DNA from: Chloroflexi bacterium UBA6019
Lineage (GTDB): Bacteria; Chloroflexota; Dormibacteria; Dormibacterales; Dormibacteraceae
Length of the DNA: 7,749 bases
Direction: 5' to 3'
Assembly (NCBI GenBank): GCA_002427995.1
Contig: DIZV01000141.1
Span: forward strand, 31,509-39,257
Below the pieces are notes generated by a model that was not told where the DNA came from, did no database searches, and saw nothing but the letters and a program-made list of their open reading frames with translations. Below are positions 1-4,046 of this stretch, in pieces. A program made the position numbers and the translations under genes. Within the stretch, counting starts at the first letter, position 1, and the number at the start of each line of letters is the position of its first letter.

Positions 1-1089
1 ACGGCCGGCGCCGTCTACGCCCTCAGCACCGCCGGCAGCATTCTGGGCACCTTTCTGCCCGTCTTCTGGTTCATCCCGACCTACGGCACCCGGCCGACCC
101 TGATCGGTTTCGGCCTCGTCCTCCTCGCACTCTCGGTTGCCGGGCTGTGGCCTCGCCGGAAGGTGTACGCGGTGCTCGGCCTCCTGGTCCTGGCGAGCGG
201 GATCTATGTCCAGTCGATCGGTATCAAGCCCCCAACCGTGGGCCGCCTGCTTTACGAGAAGGAGTCGCCCTACAGCTACATCCAGGTCGTCCAGGTGGGG
301 GACCAGACGGAGCTGATCCTGAATGAAGGGCAGGCGATCCACTCGATCTACAACCCCGACCAGGTGACGACCGGCGGCCCCTGGGACTACATGCTCCTCG
401 CCGATTACTTCCGGCCTGCCCAGCCGACCGAGCCGCGCCCGCTCGACATCGCGATCATCGGCCTGGCCGGCGGCACCTCGGCGCGCCAGTTCCATCTCGC
501 CTACGGCGACAGCGTCCACCAGGTCGGCGTTGAGATCGACCCTGACGTCCTCGCGGTGGCCGACCGCTATTTCCACCTCCGCGAGGCCCACGTCGAGCCT
601 GTCGTCCAGGACGGTCGCTACTGGCTGGCGACCGACCACCACAAGTACGACGTGGTCGTGATGGATGCCTACCGGCAGCCCTACATCCCCTTCCACCTGA
701 CAACCCGGGAGTTCTTCCAGCAGGCCCGGGACCACCTGAAGCCGGGCGGCGTCGCGGTCGTCAACGCGGGCCGGACGAAGTCCGACTACCGGCTCGTCGC
801 AGCCGTGGCGAGCACGATGGCGGCGGTCTACCCGTCGGTCTACCTGGTCGACGTGCCCCAGTTCAGCAACACGCTGGTCTATGGGTCGACCGAGCCGATC
901 ACCGCCGCGGACGTGGAGCACAACCTCTCGCTCGCCCAGGAGCCGCTGGTCCAGGAGGTGGCGGCCAGCGCGCTCGAGGCCGGGAACCTGCGGCCATCCC
1001 CCTACCACGGCCAGGTCTTCACCGACGACCTGGCGCCGGTCGAGCGGCTGATCGACCAGATCATCCTGGGCTTCATCACCAGCCGCTGA
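1..1089 (+). CDS. Fused MFS/spermidine-synthase-like membrane protein, 3' part
   Basis: The reading frame is open from the first base, so the start lies upstream and 362 residues are visible. Residues 1-50 carry a signature typical of the membrane half of fused MFS/spermidine synthase proteins (YALSTAGSILGTFLPVFW, then IPTYGTRPT), followed by a hydrophobic segment. Residues 56-72 form a further membrane segment. From about residue 85 (YEKESPYSYIQVV) comes a Rossmann aminopropyltransferase-like domain. It has the nucleotide loop IGLAGGTSARQ (153-163), VEIDP with Glu178, QDGR (203-206), VVVMDAY with Asp222, and the family's C-terminal TDDLAPVERL (341-350). The loop differs from the canonical GGGDGG, and the second acidic residue of the DxxDP polyamine site is replaced by DAYRQP. 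The fold is therefore well supported, but true spermidine synthesis is doubtful. GTG 163 is only an internal codon. The gene stands alone and converges on the thioesterase gene. The stop is TGA 1087-1089. Confidence 0.88.
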   Translation, partial: TAGAVYALSTAGSILGTFLPVFWFIPTYGTRPTLIGFGLVLLALSVAGLWPRRKVYAVLGLLVLASGIYVQSIGIKPPTVGRLLYEKESPYSYIQVVQVGDQTELILNEGQAIHSIYNPDQVTTGGPWDYMLLADYFRPAQPTEPRPLDIAIIGLAGGTSARQFHLAYGDSVHQVGVEIDPDVLAVADRYFHLREAHVEPVVQDGRYWLATDHHKYDVVVMDAYRQPYIPFHLTTREFFQQARDHLKPGGVAVVNAGRTKSDYRLVAAVASTMAAVYPSVYLVDVPQFSNTLVYGSTEPITAADVEHNLSLAQEPLVQEVAASALEAGNLRPSPYHGQVFTDDLAPVERLIDQIILGFITSR

Positions 1090-1147
1090 GAGGTCGGGCG
1101 TGGGGCCAGTCAGGAATCACGAATCACGACTCGCAAAGGGGACATCC

Positions 1148-1195
1148 GCCGGCGAATGCGGCCCTCAGACGTGCCAAATGGGCGCATTCGCCGGC
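1148..1195. repeat. 13-bp perfect inverted repeat in convergent intergenic region
   Basis: The arm GCCGGCGAATGCG (1148-1160) is exactly the reverse complement of 1183-1195. Three more pairs (1162-1164 with 1180-1182) form if one G is bulged, which leaves a loop of about 15 nt. It sits between the 3' ends of two converging genes, where a bidirectional terminator is expected. However, no T-run follows the stem on either strand, so it could equally be a protein site or a REP-like repeat. A perfect tandem GAATCAC pair lies just upstream (1114-1127), and ACGTGCC occurs both in the loop (1169-1175) and just after the right arm (1198-1204). Confidence 0.6.
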
Positions 1196-1277
1196 AAACG
1201 TGCCGCAAGGGGGCCAGAGGAGCCCTTAACCGCGGTGCTTGGCAAAACCGAGCTCCCGGCCCGATCCTGCCGGGACC

Positions 1278-1303
1278 AGAAAGAAAACCCCCAGTGGGTG
1301 GGT
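1278..1303 (-). terminator. Weak intrinsic terminator candidate after the thioesterase gene
   Basis: Read on the minus strand, ACCC/GGGT arms (1287-1303, with internal mismatches) are followed by TTTTCTTTCT (1287-1278). It lies about 35 nt downstream of the thioesterase stop. A second stem, TCCCGGC/GCCGGGA with an 8-nt loop, lies at 1254-1275, a few bases farther on. The U-rich tail is good but the stem is weak, so this is only a candidate. Confidence 0.3.
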
Positions 1304-1337
1304 GCTCCTTTGGTCGGTGGGTCGCGCGGTCGGGGGG

Positions 1338-1838
1338 CTAGCCGCGCTCCATCCGGGGCTTCTCGCCGGCGATCTCCTCGCCCGGCTCGAAGCTGTGCAG
1401 GCGAACCCGGCCGGTGGCGACCAGCCGGCCCTCCACGTCGACGACGTCGCACTGCCAGAGGTGGCTGCGCCGGCCCCGGGTGAGCGGGGTTGCGGTCGCG
1501 GTCAGGCGGCCCTGGCGGATCGCCCGGATGAAGCTGGTGTGGTTCTCAAGGCCGGCGACGGCCCGGCCGCTCTGGGCGGCGAAGAGGTGGGCTCCGACCG
1601 AGCAAAGGGTTTCGATGACGCCGCTGTACACCCCGCCGTGAACGATCCCGTACCCCTGGTGGTGGCGCTCGGTGATCTCCACGGTGGCCACCACCCGATC
1701 CGGGGTCGCCTCCAGGAAATGAATGCCCATTTCCCTGACCCAGCCCGTGGGGGCGGAATTGATCATCGTCACAAAGTCGGTGGCCACGATTGCGAAGGGT
1801 AGAGAACCCTGAGCGGTGGCCGCGCGCTGCTGCTCCAC
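1338..1838 (-). CDS. PaaI/EntH-type hotdog-fold acyl-CoA thioesterase
   Basis: A 166-residue protein, expected to hydrolyse a CoA thioester in the cytoplasm; the acyl group cannot be read from sequence. The single hotdog domain spans about residues 29-150. It shows HGGVYSGVIETLCS (67-80), in which Glu76 takes the place of the catalytic acid of EntH/MenI and related thioesterases. It also shows ENHTSFIRAIRQGRLTA (98-114), GRRSHLWQCDVVD (122-134) and a final strand LVATGRVRL. Length fits the family. The GTG at 1838 directly follows an in-frame TGA and has no Shine-Dalgarno sequence. GTG at codon 18 or ATG at codon 25 (1764-1766) are possible true starts, and all lie ahead of the conserved domain. 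The last 15 residues are a charged tail outside the fold. The gene stands alone and is divergent from galT. A strong hairpin ends 10 bp before the first start, suggesting control by termination. Confidence 0.88.
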   Translation of the reverse strand: MEQQRAATAQGSLPFAIVATDFVTMINSAPTGWVREMGIHFLEATPDRVVATVEITERHHQGYGIVHGGVYSGVIETLCSVGAHLFAAQSGRAVAGLENHTSFIRAIRQGRLTATATPLTRGRRSHLWQCDVVDVEGRLVATGRVRLHSFEPGEEIAGEKPRMERG

Positions 1839-1840
1839 TC

Positions 1841-1876
1841 AACGAAGAAGGGCCGGTCGGTTTCCCGACCGGCCCT
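1841..1876 (-). terminator. Strong GAAA-capped hairpin, terminator or attenuator
   Basis: A 12-bp perfect stem (arms 1849-1860 and 1865-1876) encloses four bases. On the minus strand the loop is GAAA, a GNRA tetraloop, and the stem is followed by TCTTCGTT, a moderately T-rich tail. On the plus strand the loop is TTTC and no T-run follows, so minus-strand transcription is the natural reading. It lies just before the thioesterase start, so it either ends a small upstream transcript or acts as an attenuator for that gene. Confidence 0.6.
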
Positions 1877-1943
1877 CCCGCTTGCTCGCGGAGCTTTCCG
1901 CCTCCGACTCCGGGAAGTCAGATTTGGGAATGTCGGTCGCGTT

Positions 1944-2015
1944 CTAGAGGACAGTCCCCTCAAACGTTCCCGGCGGGCAAACGAGGCGGTTGGCTCCACG
2001 ACTACTGTGATCCAA
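1944..2015 (-). CDS. Possible 23-codon leader peptide (TTG start)
   Basis: TTG at 2013-2015 lies 10 nt after GGAGG of the very strong ribosome binding site and opens a 23-codon frame ending at TAG 1944-1946. The peptide begins MDHSSRGANRLVC. Third-position GC is only about 60%, well below the neighbouring genes, so it does not look like an ordinary conserved protein. If it is translated at all, a leader-peptide role in front of the downstream hairpin is more likely than a function of the product. The same frame continues open after the TAG for 34 codons to the TGA just before the thioesterase GTG. Confidence 0.2.
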   Translation of the reverse strand: MDHSSRGANRLVCPPGTFEGTVL

Positions 2016-2022
2016 CTACACC

Positions 2023-2033
2023 TCACCTCCTTT
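2023..2033 (-). promoter_or_regulatory. Near-complete Shine-Dalgarno sequence without an obvious gene
   Basis: The minus strand reads AAAGGAGGTGA, complementary to the whole 3' end of 16S rRNA. It lies in the loop-free stretch just after the TTGCC/GGCAA hairpin. The start codons in reach are GTG directly followed by TAG, and TTG at 2013-2015. Such a strong site upstream of no clear gene is unusual here, because the main genes have modest binding sites or none. Confidence 0.5.
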
Positions 2034-2056
2034 GCCTCTCAGGGCAATGAACTTCA

Positions 2057-2090
2057 GGCCCAGTATACACTCGCCCGGATGCCTTCCCGA
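2057..2090 (-). promoter_or_regulatory. Possible -10 element TATACT driving the minus-strand leader
   Basis: TATACT (minus strand, 2067-2062) matches 5 of 6 bases of the -10 consensus and stands out in this GC-rich context. The -35 region at a 17-bp spacing (TCGGGA) matches only 3 of 6. Transcription would start near 2055, just before the first leader hairpin. The core GTATAC is a palindrome, so the plus strand has TATACA at 2064-2069, which could serve the galT side. Confidence 0.3.
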
Positions 2091-2095
2091 TCCCG

Positions 2096-2112
2096 CCGAA
2101 GCATGCTTTCGG
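2096..2112. promoter_or_regulatory. Dyad centred on AAGCATGCTT, candidate operator
   Basis: AAGCATGCTT (2099-2108) is a perfect 10-bp palindrome. It is flanked by CCG on the left and, after one extra T, CGG on the right. It sits in the divergent control region between the thioesterase leader and the galT operon, and touches the GGAG binding site of the small gene that follows. This placement fits a repressor site, but no regulator gene is in view to pair it with. Confidence 0.3.
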
Positions 2113-2121
2113 AGATCGGAA

Positions 2122-2202
2122 TTGGCCTTGGTTAGGCTCGTCCGGCGGTTGCTGAAGAAGCGCGACGGACGCCTGCTCTTCCTCTACGTCAGGCTGGCGT
2201 GA
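2122..2202 (+). CDS. Small basic-hydrophobic peptide gene just before galT
   Basis: A 26-codon frame starts at TTG 2122 and stops at TGA 2200-2202, 7 nt before galT. GGAG (2111-2114) lies 7 nt upstream of the TTG, a good spacing. The codon-position pattern is that of a real high-GC gene: G or C at 17/26 first, 9/26 second and 24/26 third positions. The frame stays open back to ATG 2047, but those extra codons have only 14/25 GC at third positions, so the short form is preferred. The product is rich in Leu, Val and Arg/Lys, with RLVRRLLKKRDGRLLFLYV in the centre, and could be amphipathic and membrane-associated. I do not recognise it. It could be a leader peptide coupled to galT, a free microprotein, or the relic of a longer gene. 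Confidence 0.4.
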   Translation: MALVRLVRRLLKKRDGRLLFLYVRLA

Positions 2203-2209
2203 GGGCGCC

Positions 2210-3124
2210 GTGAGCGAGCTCCGCTGGCATCCCCTGCTCCGCGAATGGGTGACCGTCGCGCCGGCCCGCCAGGACCGTACCTACCACCCCGACGAGGCGC
2301 ACTGCCCGCTCTGCCCGACCCGGCCGGGGATGCGGGAGACTGAGATCCCCGAGCCCGACTACTACATTGCGGTCTTCGAGAACAAGTTCCCCTCCTACAG
2401 CCGGGAGCAGGGTCGCTGCGAGGTCGTCTGCTACACGTCCAAGCACGACTCCAGCCTCGGCGAGCAGAGCGTCGCCCACATCCGCGACCTGATCGACGTC
2501 TGGCAGGAGCGCTACGCCGAGCTGAGCGCGCTCGACAACGTCAAGTACGTCTACATCTTCGAGAACCGCGGTGAGGAGATCGGTGTCACCCTCTCCCATC
2601 CCCACGGCCAGATCTACGCCTACCCCTTCGTGCCGCCCCACGTGGAGCGCGAGTTCGAGTCGAGCGCCCTCCATTACGAGGAGACCGGCGGCTGTCTCTA
2701 CTGCCAGATCCTGGAGGGCGAGTGGCAGGGCGAGCGCACGGTCGCCGAGAACGATCGTTGGCTCGCTTTCGTCCCCGAGTTCGCCCGCTGGCCTTACGAG
2801 GTGCACCTGGCGCCTCGCGAGCATGTCGGGGATATCACCGAGCTCAGCAGCGGGCAGGCGGACGCGCTCGCCCACCTCCTCAAGGTGCTGCTCCAGAAGT
2901 ACGACGGCCTCTTCGGCAAGCCGCTCGCCTACGTCATGGCGATGCACCAGCGGCCGCCCGGCGACGGAGGCGGTCATTACCACTTCCACATCGAGTTCTA
3001 TCCGCCCAACCGGAGCGCCGACAAGCTGAAGATGCTCGCCGGCTCCGAGCTCGGAGCGGGCGCGTTCATCCTCGACGCGCGCGCCGAGGAAACCGCCAAG
3101 CGCCTGCGTGAAGTCGGACGCTGA
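2210..3124 (+). CDS. galT: Galactose-1-phosphate uridylyltransferase
   Basis: A 304-residue cytoplasmic enzyme of the Leloir pathway. It swaps UMP from UDP-glucose to galactose-1-phosphate, giving UDP-galactose and glucose-1-phosphate. It is a HIT-superfamily class I GalT. C32-P-L-C35 and His79 match the zinc ligands at the N-terminal site, and ENKFP (57-61) matches the uridine-binding strand. FENRG (117-121) precedes SHPHGQ, in which His130 is a metal ligand and His132 the nucleophile that carries UMP. HYHFHIEFYPP (256-266) is the second His-rich strand. A second CxxC (162-165) is also present. It is somewhat shorter than the E. coli enzyme (348 residues), with all key motifs intact. The start is GTG 2210, with GAGG at 2201-2204 five nt upstream. 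It overlaps galK by 17 nt, so the two are probably translated together. Confidence 0.96.
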   Translation: MSELRWHPLLREWVTVAPARQDRTYHPDEAHCPLCPTRPGMRETEIPEPDYYIAVFENKFPSYSREQGRCEVVCYTSKHDSSLGEQSVAHIRDLIDVWQERYAELSALDNVKYVYIFENRGEEIGVTLSHPHGQIYAYPFVPPHVEREFESSALHYEETGGCLYCQILEGEWQGERTVAENDRWLAFVPEFARWPYEVHLAPREHVGDITELSSGQADALAHLLKVLLQKYDGLFGKPLAYVMAMHQRPPGDGGGHYHFHIEFYPPNRSADKLKMLAGSELGAGAFILDARAEETAKRLREVGR

Positions 3125-4046
3125 CGAGCTCTTCCGGGAGGCCTTCGGGGTGGAGCCCCGCTGGCGGAGCCGGGCGCCGGGTCGCGTCAACCTGATCGGC
3201 GAGCACGTCGACTACATGGGCGGCCTGGTCCTGCCGGCCGCGGTCGACCGCTACGTCTGGCTGGCCGGGGCTCCCGCCCACCGGTGGGAGGTGCGGAGCG
3301 AGGCGAGCGGCGGCGAGGATTACCTGCGCGCCCTCGCCGCCGAGCTCGGAGCCGGGCCGCAGAGGGTGGCAGCCGCGGCCAGCCTGCCGGCCGGTTTCGG
3401 GATGAGCTCCTCCGCCGCGCTGCTCGTCGCCGCCGCCGCCGGCCTCGAGCCCGAGCTGGATGGTCGGGAGGCGGCGCTCGTCTGCCAGCGGGCCGAGCAG
3501 AAGGCGACCGGCGTCATGGTCGGGGTGATGGACCAGTTCGCCTCCGCGATGGGCCGGCGCGGTCACGCCCTCCTCCTCGACTGCTCGACGCTCGACGTCC
3601 GCTACGTCCCCTTCCCGGCCGAGATGCTGATCGTCGTCGTCGACTCGGGTGTCCGGCGGGAGCTTGCCGACACGCCCTACAACCAGCGCCGCCGGGAGGC
3701 GGAGGCAGGGATGCCGAAGCGGGCCCGCCACGTGGAGACCGAGATCGAGCGGGTGAAGCGGTTCACCGCGGCCCTCGAGGGCGGCGACCGGCGCCGCTGC
3801 GGCGAGTTGCTGAAAGAGTCGCACCGCAGCCTGCGCGACGACTTCGAGGTCTCCACCCCGGCGGTTGACGCGATCGTCGAGCGCGCCTGGGCGATCCCCG
3901 GCTGCCTCGGCGCCAGGATCATGGGTGCCGGTTTCGGGGGCAGCATCCTGGCCCTCGTCGAGCGCGGCGCGGAGGCCGCCTTCGAGGTGGCGATTGGAGC
4001 GCCGACGGTCGTGTGCGCGACCGCCGACGGGGCGTTTGCAGCGTGA
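3108..4046 (+). CDS. galK: Galactokinase (short form, GHMP family)
   Basis: A 312-residue kinase that phosphorylates galactose at C1 with ATP, giving the substrate of the GalT encoded upstream. GRVNLIGEHVDYMGG (25-39) is the galactokinase signature, with Glu32, His33 and Asp35 kept. GFGMSSSAAL (96-105) is the ATP-binding GHMP loop. GVMDQ (139-143) holds the catalytic Asp142. YNQRRREAE (191-199) and ESHRSLRDDFEVS (237-249) are typical of GalK, and MGAGFGGS (272-279) is the third GHMP motif. It is about 70 residues shorter than the usual 380-390, mainly between motifs 1 and 2 and in the middle. The signature has Val and Met where HTDYN is usual, so sugar specificity may be relaxed. The start is GTG 3108 inside the end of galT; GAGGA at 3086-3090 is too distant to be a normal binding site, so coupling is likely. 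It overlaps the next gene by 4 nt. Confidence 0.95.
   Translation: MKSDADELFREAFGVEPRWRSRAPGRVNLIGEHVDYMGGLVLPAAVDRYVWLAGAPAHRWEVRSEASGGEDYLRALAAELGAGPQRVAAAASLPAGFGMSSSAALLVAAAAGLEPELDGREAALVCQRAEQKATGVMVGVMDQFASAMGRRGHALLLDCSTLDVRYVPFPAEMLIVVVDSGVRRELADTPYNQRRREAEAGMPKRARHVETEIERVKRFTAALEGGDRRRCGELLKESHRSLRDDFEVSTPAVDAIVERAWAIPGCLGARIMGAGFGGSILALVERGAEAAFEVAIGAPTVVCATADGAFAA

Larger units (their letters stand above)
1841..2055 (-). ncRNA. Unassigned structured leader or small RNA upstream of the thioesterase gene
   Basis: The minus strand here carries an ordered series of elements. They are a TTGCC/GGCAA hairpin (2032-2047), an 11-base Shine-Dalgarno match (2023-2033), a GTTGG/CCAAC stem with a nested CAC/GTG (1989-2016), and a GAGG/CCTC hairpin (1947-1961). 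These are followed by a 7-bp stem including one wobble (1911-1917 with 1874-1880) around GCGGA/TCCGC (1888-1901), then the GAAA-capped hairpin. The 7-bp stem shares three bases with the terminator stem, so the two may compete in part. I recognise no known riboswitch: the CTGAGA in the first loop recalls the TPP element, but the rest of that consensus is absent. No frame shows convincing codon bias. A cis-acting leader of the thioesterase gene, or a small RNA with its own terminator, both fit. Confidence 0.35.

Noticed and set aside
1100..1802. Overlapping plus-strand open frames across the intergenic region and the thioesterase gene
   Set aside because: They lack binding sites and domains, and are opposite a clear hotdog-domain gene or in a non-coding gap.
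1769..2026. 85-codon minus-strand frame starting at GTG 2024-2026, whose early I-T-V-V-V-E-P..S-F and Arg-rich part faintly recall ribosomal protein S21
   Set aside because: The GTG lies within the Shine-Dalgarno sequence itself, third-position GC is only about 59%, the middle does not match S21, and the frame runs through the terminator hairpin into the thioesterase gene.
2032..2047. CTGAGA loop suggesting a TPP riboswitch
   Set aside because: The other conserved blocks of the THI element are absent downstream, and here CTGAGA is the loop of a simple hairpin.
2564..3868. Arg/Ser-rich alternative frames inside galT and galK
   Set aside because: They are shadows with extreme composition, while both real frames carry full catalytic motifs.
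4013..4042. Upstream GTG giving ten more residues (M-R-D-R-R-R-G-V-C-S) to the glycosidase-like protein
   Set aside because: It would overlap galK by 34 nt and has no better binding site. The GTG overlapping the galK stop is the more usual arrangement.
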